Part shown: piece by piece, positions 6,001 to 12,358 of the stretch
Layout of the letters: every line of letters begins with the position of its first letter
How positions within the stretch are numbered: position 1 is the stretch's first letter
IMG/VR virus record: IMGVR_UViG_3300044618_001182
Span: 1-30,346 of that record
Strand: one strand, 5' to 3'
Length of the DNA: 30,346 nt
Origin: a virus
Notes under the pieces: generated by a model
The model's input: only the letters and a program-made list of their open reading frames with translations
The model's database searches: none
What the model was told of the DNA's origin: nothing
Translations under genes and position numbers: made by a program

Positions 6001-6996
6001 ATGCCAAAAACAATCCTTGTAATCACAGACAATGTCCGCGATCAAGTCAATGGAGTGGTCACAACTTTCAAAAACTTGGAAGATCATGCTGGCCGTAACG
6101 GGTATCGTGTTGTTTATTGTGATCCCGGGCAGTTCCCTAATTGTGCTTGCCCTGGTTATCCTGAAGTTCGCCTGTGCTGGCCGCATGGTATCAGTAAGAA
6201 AATTAAGGCGATACAGCCGGATTATATTCACATCGCTACAGAAGGTCCGGTAGGCTTGTTTGCCCGTTGGTGGTGTGAGCGTAATAAGATACCTTATAAC
6301 ACCAGTTATCATACCAAGTTTCCTGAATTCCTAAACAAGTTGTATGGCATTCCTGTTACCTGGACCTATTGGTATATGCGTTGGTTCCACCGTCACAGTG
6401 AGCGTGTGCTGGTTACTACAGAAAGTATGCGTAAAGATTTAGACAGTCGTGGATTTAAGAATCTTGTGGTATGGACTCGCGGAGCCGATCGTACAATTCA
6501 ACCACAAGTTACTCGAAGCACTTATCGCACTCGTCCAAGATTATTATCAGTGGGTCGCGTGTCAAAAGAAAAAGGACTAGACGATTTGATTCAGTTCCAG
6601 GAAGACTATGATTTGATCATAGTTGGTGATGGCCCGTATCGTACCGAGTTAGAACGTAAGTTGCCTAATGCCAAGTTCTTAGGATACCTACATGGTCAAG
6701 AACTAGTGGATCAATATGCTCTGGCCGATGTGTTTGTATTTCCGTCTGTAACAGATACCTTTGGTGTAGTTATCATTGAAGCGTTAGCACAAGGTTGCCC
6801 GGTGGCAGCCTATCCGGTGGCAGGACCCATTGACATTATCAAAAACGGTGTTACTGGATACCTAGACAACAACCTAGCACAATCGGTTCGCAATTGTTTG
6901 GCATTAAACAACGATCGGATCAAACAAGCCAGCCAAAAATGGACCTGGGCTGAATGCTGGCGTATATTCAAAAAGAACCTAGTATCTGTTGTGTAA
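6001..6996 (+). CDS. agt: GT4 glycosyltransferase, Agt-like (glycolipid synthesis)
   Basis: 331 residues with a GT-B architecture. The acceptor half begins ITDNVRDQVNGVVTTFKNLE, the entry loop found in diacylglycerol-type GT4 enzymes such as SqdX/Agt, and includes SYHTKFPEF. The donor half has LLSVGRVSKEKGLDDL (about 181-196), IIVGDGPYRTELE and the GT4 sugar-nucleotide signature TDTFGVVIIEALAQG (D252-x7-E260). It likely transfers a sugar or uronic acid from a nucleotide sugar to diacylglycerol left by PlcP, giving phosphorus-free glycolipid. It sits 84 bp after plcP on the same strand. The ribosome site is weak. The donor sugar cannot be told; a role in surface glycan synthesis is the main alternative. 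Confidence 0.78.
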   Translation: MPKTILVITDNVRDQVNGVVTTFKNLEDHAGRNGYRVVYCDPGQFPNCACPGYPEVRLCWPHGISKKIKAIQPDYIHIATEGPVGLFARWWCERNKIPYNTSYHTKFPEFLNKLYGIPVTWTYWYMRWFHRHSERVLVTTESMRKDLDSRGFKNLVVWTRGADRTIQPQVTRSTYRTRPRLLSVGRVSKEKGLDDLIQFQEDYDLIIVGDGPYRTELERKLPNAKFLGYLHGQELVDQYALADVFVFPSVTDTFGVVIIEALAQGCPVAAYPVAGPIDIIKNGVTGYLDNNLAQSVRNCLALNNDRIKQASQKWTWAECWRIFKKNLVSVV

Positions 6997-7026
6997 AAAC
7001 AACACTCTAACATCTTGCCCAAAAGG

Positions 7027-7055
7027 TTGACCAGAAATACCCAATTTGTTATACT
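7027..7055 (+). promoter_or_regulatory. sigma70-type promoter
   Basis: TTGACC (7027-7032), 17 nt, TATACT (7050-7055). It shares the flanking GGTTGACCAGAAA and the downstream AAGGAGTTG ribosome site with the promoter at 7506, as if a promoter cassette had been duplicated. Confidence 0.8.
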
Positions 7056-7084
7056 ATTATTATAGTGAACAATAAGGAGTTGAA

Positions 7085-7240
7085 ATGACAAGAAAACATT
7101 TCGTAGCAATGGCACGTGAAATTAGCCAAATGCCAGACCGCAAGTCTGCTCGTATTGCCGCAGAAGCATTTGCCCAAGTAGCACGTTCAGTAAATCCAAG
7201 ATTTGATTTGAATCGTTTCTTAACCGCTTGTGGAGTTTAA
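7085..7240 (+). CDS. small conserved phage protein
   Basis: 51 residues: MTRKHFVAMAREIS, then RIAAEAFAQVARSVNPRFD and a FLTACGV end. I recognise the pattern (MTRKHF..., NPRFD, ACGV) as a small protein recurring in T4-like marine phages, of unknown function, basic and probably helical. AAGGAG stands before the ATG, and a sigma70 promoter lies 30 nt upstream. It is too short for many gene finders. Confidence 0.75.
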   Translation: MTRKHFVAMAREISQMPDRKSARIAAEAFAQVARSVNPRFDLNRFLTACGV

Positions 7241-7242
7241 TC

Positions 7243-7500
7243 ATGTTAAAAGAATTTACAGAAATACAACGGGTTGAACAAGCACTCCAGGGCCCACAGT
7301 TTGATCGTGAACTTCACGGTAGTTTATTTGACCGTGGCAGTGCAGATAGTTATTATGGTCGTCCACGTGATCCACATTGGTATCCAGAAGGTAGTTATAA
7401 TGGTGTAAAGGTTACTGATTTAAACCCAATCGAAATCCAAGCCTACATGGCCGGATACGACTATAACGAGCAGTATGGTGATAAAAAGTCCTGGGATTAA
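7243..7500 (+). CDS. small conserved phage protein, aromatic-rich
   Basis: 85 residues from ATG 7243, two bases after the previous stop; the ATG at 7228 would lie inside the preceding gene. The C-terminal half is rich in Tyr, Trp, Pro and Gly: RGSADSYYGRPRDPHWYPEG followed by EIQAYMAGYDYNEQYGDKKSW. This pattern recurs in phage and bacterial small proteins of unknown role. GTGGAG near the end of the upstream gene may serve as the ribosome site. Function unknown. Confidence 0.72.
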   Translation: MLKEFTEIQRVEQALQGPQFDRELHGSLFDRGSADSYYGRPRDPHWYPEGSYNGVKVTDLNPIEIQAYMAGYDYNEQYGDKKSWD

Positions 7501-7505
7501 TTAGG

Positions 7506-7534
7506 TTGACCAGAAACGATATTTCGGTTATAAT
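7506..7534 (+). promoter_or_regulatory. sigma70-type promoter, near consensus
   Basis: TTGACC (7506-7511), 17 nt, TATAAT (7529-7534). It shares the GGTTGACCAGAAA flank and the AAAGGAGTTG leader with the promoter at 7027. Confidence 0.85.
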
Positions 7535-7563
7535 AGTAGTATAGTTAATAAAAGGAGTTGGAA

Positions 7564-7731
7564 ATGAGTAATACATATCAAGTAAGTTATACAGCATACG
7601 AAAAAAACTCTAGCACAGTGTTAGCTGAAGGTACCATGCAAATACAAGCCAGCCAGGCTTTCCAAGCAGAAAATGTGGTTCGTTCCATGTTCCAAGGCAG
7701 TGATGTTATCATTCGTAGCGTATTTGGCTAA
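7564..7731 (+). CDS. small unknown protein
   Basis: 55 residues starting MSNTYQVSYTAYEKNSSTV. Alternating polar and hydrophobic residues suggest a beta-strand pair, followed by a helix (ASQAFQAENVVRSMFQ) and a final strand (VIIRSVFG). AAAGGAG precedes the ATG and a sigma70 promoter is 30 nt upstream. No family recognised. The stop is one base before the next ATG. Confidence 0.72.
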   Translation: MSNTYQVSYTAYEKNSSTVLAEGTMQIQASQAFQAENVVRSMFQGSDVIIRSVFG

Positions 7732-7732
7732 T

Positions 7733-7894
7733 ATGATTAACGAAAACGTTCAATCAGATGAGTTGGTACCGCCAGACTACGACATGGATGCAGGTGAGTA
7801 CCAGGAGTTTCAAAGAGATTATAACCGTTGGTGTTTAGAAGTTGAGCTTGCTCAAGTTGAAGAACTGAACAAAACGGTTAACCAAAATTCGTAA
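7733..7894 (+). CDS. small acidic unknown protein
   Basis: 53 residues from ATG 7733, immediately after the preceding stop; the ATG at 7673 lies within that gene. Very acidic (SDELVPPDYDMDAGEYQEFQ, then helical to the end) and without basic clusters. No Shine-Dalgarno site is visible, so translation is probably coupled to the upstream gene. Function unknown. Confidence 0.6.
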   Translation: MINENVQSDELVPPDYDMDAGEYQEFQRDYNRWCLEVELAQVEELNKTVNQNS

Positions 7895-7899
7895 TACGG

Positions 7900-7928
7900 T
7901 TGACAAGATATCACCGATCAGCTATAAT
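7900..7928 (+). promoter_or_regulatory. sigma70-type promoter, perfect consensus
   Basis: TTGACA (7900-7905), 17 nt, TATAAT (7923-7928): both hexamers and the spacing are ideal. It drives the 110-residue gene at 8000 with a leader of about 65 nt. Confidence 0.9.
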
Positions 7929-7999
7929 ATGAATATGCTGTGAGAAACAGCATAGCAGTAAATTTTAATTTAATAGGCAACTTAGAAAGGCAACACAAA

Positions 8000-8332
8000 A
8001 TGGCAACTTTAGAAAAAACTTTTACCGTAGCAGGTACAGCGACACAAAACGGCAACACCAAAGTTCGTTTTGCAAATGATTTAGTAGCACGTATCAAGAT
8101 TTTAAACAAAAATGGTTGTACCGACATTAACTTGGTTGAACTTCCGACACCAATGACTAAACTCCAGGCTCTTCAGTATTTGACTGAGCAAGGTATCACT
8201 GGTGATGCTGGCTATGCAGTAGCTGGTAAGTTGGCAGAAAAAACCAAGATCGCTAAGAAAGGCGAAGTAAAGGTCAAAGCATCTGGTATTAACTCCAGTG
8301 CTAAAGTTTCTACTGTTAAAGTAGAAGCTTAA
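8000..8332 (+). CDS. conserved phage protein, probably abundant
   Basis: 110 residues from ATG 8000, preceded by GAAAGG; the ATG at 7940 would lie in the leader. It starts MATLEKTFTVAGTATQNGNT, continues KVRFANDLVARIKILNKNGC and DINLVELPTPMTKLQALQYL, and ends in a Lys/Val/Ser-rich tail. I recall this pattern from T4-like marine phages as a conserved protein of unknown function. A consensus promoter, a good ribosome site and a strong terminator just downstream make it a self-contained, highly expressed early unit. Confidence 0.78.
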   Translation: MATLEKTFTVAGTATQNGNTKVRFANDLVARIKILNKNGCTDINLVELPTPMTKLQALQYLTEQGITGDAGYAVAGKLAEKTKIAKKGEVKVKASGINSSAKVSTVKVEA

Positions 8333-8339
8333 TACATAT

Positions 8340-8408
8340 CAGAGGCTTAGCCTCTGGTATTGTCTCGACTATACACTAGTAGCCCGGTTACAATAGCCGG
8401 GCTTTTTC
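8340..8408 (+). terminator. tandem hairpins; the second is an intrinsic terminator
   Basis: The first hairpin is CAGAGGC-TTA-GCCTCTG (8340-8356). The second is AGCCCGG (8381-8387) pairing with CCGGGCT (8397-8403) across a 9-nt loop, followed by a T-run. It isolates the strong unit at 7900-8332. Confidence 0.88.
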
Positions 8409-8429
8409 TTTGGGATAAATTATTATATC

Positions 8430-8669
8430 ATGACCGAAGAAGAAGAACTTGACCAACAAGTAAAACTCTTAATGTTTGACCTTATGCTGGTGCTGTATGC
8501 GCATGGTATAAAAGAAATCAATGTTGGTGGTATGATGCGTTTACTAGGTGTAAAGGCCGATGTTGCGGCACTACACGACACCGAATCGTTGGCACTTACA
8601 CAAGAATTTGCTAAGTATGTTAAAGAGACGCGAGATACTAAACGTCCAGATAACGAAACATTACATTAA
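8430..8669 (+). CDS. small acidic conserved phage protein
   Basis: 79 residues: MTEEEELDQQVKLLMFDLML, then a GIKEINVGGMMRLLGV segment. The sequence recalls a conserved T4-like cyanophage protein of unknown function; the VGGMMRLLGV part may be a small helix-turn-helix-like turn, unproven. There is no Shine-Dalgarno sequence, and an AT-rich ATAAATTATTATATC stretch runs into the ATG. The stop overlaps the next ATG (TAATG). Confidence 0.75.
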   Translation: MTEEEELDQQVKLLMFDLMLVLYAHGIKEINVGGMMRLLGVKADVAALHDTESLALTQEFAKYVKETRDTKRPDNETLH

Positions 8670-8911
8670 TGACATTACCGAGTTTTAAATCAGGGGAAGC
8701 CCTTTATACTGTGATCCTGCGAGATCCCGAAGCACGAAACCGTCTAAACAAGTGGTCGACTACCAGCCGAAGTATACAGGCTCGAATAGAAGATAATCGT
8801 ATGCATATATTTGATCATAATACTCTTAGTCTATTCCTAGTAACTTGGACACACAGCTGGGACAATCTAGTTATTTGGGATGTCTGGGCAAAACGGCACA
8901 TTAATATTTGA
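8669..8911 (+). CDS. unknown phage protein
   Basis: 80 residues beginning MTLPSFKSGEALYTVILRD and ending DNLVIWDVWAKRHINI. The start overlaps the preceding stop by one base, so translation is coupled. Several Trp residues lie in the last third. No family recognised. The -35 of the next promoter overlaps its stop codon. Confidence 0.68.
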   Translation: MTLPSFKSGEALYTVILRDPEARNRLNKWSTTSRSIQARIEDNRMHIFDHNTLSLFLVTWTHSWDNLVIWDVWAKRHINI

Positions 8912-8935
8912 CATGTCGCCTTTATAGTGTATAAT
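8908..8935 (+). promoter_or_regulatory. sigma70-type promoter
   Basis: TTGACA (8908-8913), 16 nt, TATAAT (8930-8935), 39 nt before the next ATG. Confidence 0.8.
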
Positions 8936-8973
8936 TAATAGGTGCTTATGGCACTTATAACAAAGGAAATAGA

Positions 8974-9162
8974 ATGGCAACTCATGAACAACTCGTAGAA
9001 GCATTTAATAACTACATCGCTGAAAACGAAAAATTCACAACCAAAGGTGTAAAAGCAGCCGCGGCTCGTGCTCGTAAGGCATTACAAGAAATGAGTAAGG
9101 GTGTTAAGGAACGTCGTAAAGAAATTACTGCAGAGAAAGAAGCACTCGCTACTGCCAAGTAA
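8974..9162 (+). CDS. small basic histone-H1-like phage protein
   Basis: 62 residues, helical, rich in Ala, Lys, Arg and Glu: TTKGVKAAAARARKALQEMS followed by KGVKERRKEITAEKEALATAK. This composition resembles the short histone-H1/Hc1-like proteins recurring in T4-like marine phages. It may bind DNA or RNA, which is inferred from composition only. AAAGGA precedes the ATG and a sigma70 promoter lies just upstream. Confidence 0.75.
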   Translation: MATHEQLVEAFNNYIAENEKFTTKGVKAAAARARKALQEMSKGVKERRKEITAEKEALATAK

Positions 9163-9163
9163 T

Positions 9164-9346
9164 ATGACACGCTACAGCTTCATTAGAACAATCGTCGAGG
9201 ATCCAGACCACCCAGGTGAGATGTTGTTGGACCTTGGCGACGAGCTGTGTGAACACATGTCATGGAAAGAAGGCGATATGTTAGAGTGGGAAGATAACAA
9301 GGACGGTACATGGACGCTACGAAAGAAAAAGATATTATCACCTTAA
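9164..9346 (+). CDS. small AbrB-like conserved phage protein
   Basis: 60 residues from ATG 9164, one base after the previous stop. The second half, MSWKEGDMLEWEDNKDGTWT followed by LRKKK, has the [W/L]xxGDxLxWxxxxDGxWxLRK pattern of swapped-hairpin AbrB/MazE-like domains, which bind DNA as dimers. The first half (FIRTIVEDPDHPGEMLLDLG) is the usual N-terminal part in phage homologues. A role as a DNA-binding regulator is possible but unproven. It overlaps the next gene by 37 bp. Confidence 0.7.
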   Translation: MTRYSFIRTIVEDPDHPGEMLLDLGDELCEHMSWKEGDMLEWEDNKDGTWTLRKKKILSP

Positions 9347-9711
9347 ATCCAGTCGTTGGAGCAGTACCTCCTACCTATAGCAATGTAACTATCACTAGTG
9401 CAGGTGCAACTATTGCCCCAATCTATACCACAGGTGCCGGTTACAATGCTGTTGAAGCCACTTGGTCTGCGGCTAATCGGTTAAGCGGCAAAATTTATCT
9501 TGAGGGCGACAACGCTGATATCGATATCAATGGTAAAAGTTTAGTAGACACATTACAAGCATTAGAAGAACGCTTAAATATTTTAGTACCCAACACTCAA
9601 CTTGAAAAAGAATGGGAAGAATTAAAGAAATTAGGTAACAAATATCGAGCGTTAGAGGCAGAGCTTACGGAAAAGGTCAACATGTGGCAAGCCTTACAAA
9701 AAACTTCATGA
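9310..9711 (+). CDS. conserved phage protein, possible virion component
   Basis: 133 residues. The first half is beta-rich and Thr/Ala-rich (NVTITSAGATIAPIYTTGAG). The middle has GKIYLEGDNADIDINGKSLV, and the C-terminal half is a coiled-coil-like helix (LQALEERLNIL, then LEKEWEELKKLGNKYRALEA). This mix suits a small structural or assembly protein and recalls conserved cyanophage proteins of unknown role. The stop overlaps the radical SAM start (ATGA). Confidence 0.7.
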   Translation: MDATKEKDIITLNPVVGAVPPTYSNVTITSAGATIAPIYTTGAGYNAVEATWSAANRLSGKIYLEGDNADIDINGKSLVDTLQALEERLNILVPNTQLEKEWEELKKLGNKYRALEAELTEKVNMWQALQKTS

Positions 9712-11093
9712 CTACCTGGCAAGAGTTTTATACCGAAATACGAGATCCAAGTTGGCCCGAGTGTGATAAAGAATTAGAATTTAATCAACTACCCGACTAT
9801 GTTCAACGTGAATGCATTGATGTGTTTGGGTACATTCCAGGACAATTTCTCAAAACATCTAAATTAAAAAATCGAGTCTTTCCAATACAAACAAATACCG
9901 CTTGCCAACTCAAATGGAACTGGAGTACTATATTTTTAACCACAGAAGAAACAGCCAGTTGCCATAGAACTAATCATCACAAATTTGATACCGATGTATT
10001 TGATTTTCATAATACTCCTAACAAATTAAATGATCGACAAAGAATGTTACAAGGTGAATGGCCCAAAAAAGGTTGTGACTATTGTAAAAATATAGAAGTG
10101 GCCGGGGGACAAAGTGATCGTATGACTAATTTAGATTTTCCTGGCATACATGCGCCACCAGAATTAACTCAAAATCCAACAGAGATACAAGTTACTCCTA
10201 GAATTTTAGAAGTTTATTTTGACAATACTTGTAATTTAAAATGTTTATATTGCGGCCCACATTTTAGTAGTCTATGGAATGCCGAAAATGTAAAATTTGG
10301 ACAGATGGCATTTAATAAAAGTTCAAATATAGAATTGAATAAACAAAAGATTTTTGATTGGATTAAAATAAATGGACATCAACTTACTGTGTTTAACATA
10401 CTAGGTGGTGAGCCATTATACCAACGTGAATTAGAACAATGTCTGGATATATTTGACCAACATCCGGCACCTGAACTTAAATTACAAATTTTTACCAATC
10501 TTGACTGTAAATTGTCGCATTTGCAAAAAATAGTAAAAAGAGTTGAGCAGTTAATTGATCAGGATAAATTGAGAGAATTTGAAATTACTGCTAGTCTAGA
10601 CTGCTGGGGAGCACCACAAGAATATGTTAGGTACCCACTGGATTTAAAAAATTGGGAAAAGAATTTTGAATATTTGGTAACTCAAGGCTGGATAAATTTA
10701 ATTATAAGCTCAACCGTAACTCCGTTAACCATAAAAACATTGCCCGAGCTACTTGAAAAAATACAATTTTGGAATCAAACTCGACGAGTTTACCACTATC
10801 AAAATAGTGTAAATGATCCTAGTTATATGTTTATAGATATTTTTGGTGATATATTTGTTAAAGATTTTAAAAAATCCTTATCTCTTAAACCAGATAACAC
10901 TCCGGAAGAAAAGTCTAGCAAACAGTATCTAAAGGGCATAGCAACACAATCTGCCAGTAGAGGTCCTAATATTCCGGAAATAACCAAGTTATTTAATTTT
11001 TTAAATCAAATGGACCAACGTCGAAATACCAACTGGCAACTAACATTTCCGTGGCTTAAAGACGAGTTTGATCGATATACGTTGACACCTTAA
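9708..11093 (+). CDS. radical SAM protein with N-terminal auxiliary cysteines
   Basis: 461 residues from ATG 9708, overlapping the previous stop. The radical SAM [4Fe-4S] motif CxxxCxxC is CNLKCLYC (C175, C179, C182), followed by the GGEPLY glycine motif. Upstream, C66, C85, C123 and C126 (the last two in KKGCDYCKNIEVAGG) look like ligands for a second cluster, as in twitch/SPASM proteins but placed before the core rather than after it. Such proteins usually modify peptides or proteins; the substrate here is unknown and no precursor peptide is obvious. The gene is more AT-rich than its neighbours (many TTT, AAA and TTA codons), which may indicate separate acquisition. A consensus promoter overlaps its end. 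Confidence 0.85.
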   Translation: MTTWQEFYTEIRDPSWPECDKELEFNQLPDYVQRECIDVFGYIPGQFLKTSKLKNRVFPIQTNTACQLKWNWSTIFLTTEETASCHRTNHHKFDTDVFDFHNTPNKLNDRQRMLQGEWPKKGCDYCKNIEVAGGQSDRMTNLDFPGIHAPPELTQNPTEIQVTPRILEVYFDNTCNLKCLYCGPHFSSLWNAENVKFGQMAFNKSSNIELNKQKIFDWIKINGHQLTVFNILGGEPLYQRELEQCLDIFDQHPAPELKLQIFTNLDCKLSHLQKIVKRVEQLIDQDKLREFEITASLDCWGAPQEYVRYPLDLKNWEKNFEYLVTQGWINLIISSTVTPLTIKTLPELLEKIQFWNQTRRVYHYQNSVNDPSYMFIDIFGDIFVKDFKKSLSLKPDNTPEEKSSKQYLKGIATQSASRGPNIPEITKLFNFLNQMDQRRNTNWQLTFPWLKDEFDRYTLTP

Positions 11094-11110
11094 TGTAAAT
11101 CTGCTATAAT
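11082..11110 (+). promoter_or_regulatory. sigma70-type promoter, perfect consensus
   Basis: TTGACA (11082-11087), 17 nt, TATAAT (11105-11110). It is one of the strongest promoters in the window and drives a ~350-bp leader ahead of the cell-wall hydrolase. Confidence 0.9.
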
Positions 11111-11468
11111 ATGTATATATTATGGTAAAAACATATCAAAATTTGGGGTTTTTTAACAGGAATATTTTTTCATTACTAAGTATTTGTGAGAACAGAAAAA
11201 ACAACTTGGCTGTCGTATATCGAACAGCGGAAGATTACAATCTAAGATCTGTTCCAAAACGGATTGGTCAGTGCCGTAAAGCTGGCAGTATTAAAAGAGG
11301 ACATCGGAAATCCTCTTCATTGACAAATGGTATGAACCGGGCGGAAACAAAGTCGGGTTTAGAGATTATGGCATTGAGGCCCGAGGTCTTATCTGTCTTT
11401 AACCTTGCCAATGCGTCCGTCTTGGACACCTCCGCTGAAGCACCCAGTATGGTTGCAAGGAGAATGAG
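11111..11468 (+). other. 350-bp stretch of unclear content: structured leader, small RNA or decayed gene
   Basis: One frame is open from ATG 11122 to 11472 (116 codons), but it has no ribosome site and an Arg/Ser-rich composition. Another frame reads protein-like in pieces (RTEKTTWLSYIEQRK, then LFQNGLVSAVKLAVLKEDIG). A third reads DKWYEPGGNKVGFRDYGIEA. Joining these needs a stop at 11232 to be suppressed and a frame change near 11315, as in a broken gene. RNA-like features are also present: hairpin AAGAGGA/TCCTCTT (11295-11301/11311-11317); GCATTG (11371-11376) pairing CAATGC (11409-11414); and CCTTGC (11403-11408) pairing GCAAGG (11455-11460). The last two cross, giving a possible pseudoknot, and GCAAGG overlaps the hydrolase ribosome site. 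I cannot decide between these readings. Confidence 0.4.
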
Positions 11469-12050
11469 TTGACAACAACTACTATCAAAAACGATCGATT
11501 ATACCAGTGGAGTAGTCGAGCACTAAAAGTTATAGGCTTTCTGTGTGTAGTATATGCCGTAGGAACTGTAACCACTAATAAACTTGCCGAACTTCGGGCA
11601 GAAAATGAAGCACCACGTCAAGGATTTATTTCTGCGGCAGATCGCACACAGCAGTTGGCCTGCTTAACCCGTAACATTTATTATGAAGCCGCAACTGAAC
11701 CATTTGAAGGCAAAGTGGCCGTGGCACAAGTAACTATGAACCGTGTAGAAACTGGACGTTTTGGTCAAGGTGTCTGCGGTGTGGTTTATCAAAAAAATAT
11801 AGTTTACGAAAAAGTAATATGTCAATTCAGTTGGACCTGTAACGGAGTTAGTCCAATCAAACCCATCTACTCTGCACTCTGGAAAGAGAGTGAGGAAGTG
11901 GCCAAGAAAGTTCTATTAGAAAACTTTCGTTTACCCAGTATGAAGACCGCTATGTATTATCATGCGGATTATGTCAACCCACAGTGGGGCAAACCACAAA
12001 TTACTAAAATTGGTCGCCACATCTTTTATTCTGAAGGCAAAAAAATATGA
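11469..12050 (+). CDS. SleB-type cell-wall hydrolase with N-terminal membrane anchor
   Basis: 193 residues. A hydrophobic segment at about 18-36 (LKVIGFLCVVYAVGTVTT) acts as signal anchor. The Hydrolase_2 (SleB/CwlJ) domain follows: LACLTRNIYYEAATEPFEGK with the catalytic Glu in IYYEA, then VAQVTMNRV, CGVVYQ and CQFSWTC, ending in AMYYHADYVNPQW. The family cleaves peptidoglycan, and with the anchor it could act as a lysis enzyme in the periplasm. The start is TTG at 11469 with AAGGAG 6 nt upstream; that site can pair with the leader. The next gene, a small membrane protein, overlaps by 4 bp, giving a lysis-cassette-like pair. Confidence 0.85.
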   Translation: MTTTTIKNDRLYQWSSRALKVIGFLCVVYAVGTVTTNKLAELRAENEAPRQGFISAADRTQQLACLTRNIYYEAATEPFEGKVAVAQVTMNRVETGRFGQGVCGVVYQKNIVYEKVICQFSWTCNGVSPIKPIYSALWKESEEVAKKVLLENFRLPSMKTAMYYHADYVNPQWGKPQITKIGRHIFYSEGKKI

Positions 12051-12358
12051 ACATCAAGAACTTTGATGTAAAAAACATCCAACAATTTTTCATCACCTAC
12101 TTGCCTCGAGTAAGTGCCGAGACCTTAGGATGGTTGGCCATAATTGTTATTAACTGCGCCACTATCCCTACCTTGTTGGCCTTGCTGACTGGACTTAGCG
12201 ATCGTGCTCCACCGTTAGATATTATCTTGTTTATGTGGGCTGGATTGTTGCTTTTGTTTGGACGAGCGGTAGTACTTAAGGATTCCTTGAACATCATCAC
12301 AATTGGTCTAGGATTTATGGTGCAGGCCGTGGTCATGGCCATGATTCTGTTTAAATAA
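12047..12358 (+). CDS. small multi-span membrane protein, possible holin
   Basis: 103 residues. Three hydrophobic stretches are visible: about 28-48 (LGWLAIIVINCATIPTLLAL), 58-73 (DIILFMWAGLLLLFGR) and 82-102 (NIITIGLGFMVQAVVMAMIL). The size, the topology and the 4-bp overlap with a peptidoglycan hydrolase fit a holin, but no holin family signature is recognised and such small membrane proteins can do other things. Its TAA is followed directly by the TTG start of the next gene in the same frame. Confidence 0.68.
   Translation: MNIKNFDVKNIQQFFITYLPRVSAETLGWLAIIVINCATIPTLLALLTGLSDRAPPLDIILFMWAGLLLLFGRAVVLKDSLNIITIGLGFMVQAVVMAMILFK

Noticed and set aside
3076-6996. Reading the window as a bacterial chromosome because of rubrerythrin, pstS and plcP
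   Set aside because: The flanking genes (gp44-like, PhoH, conserved T4-like phage proteins, dense tiny genes) point to a phage; these are better seen as acquired cargo.
11111-11468. tmRNA or RNase P RNA in the leader region
   Set aside because: None of the conserved tmRNA end sequences or RNase P core motifs are recognisable.
11122-11472. 116-codon open frame as a real protein
   Set aside because: It has no ribosome site, an Arg/Ser-rich composition, and better protein-like pieces in other frames; treated as part of an unclear leader.
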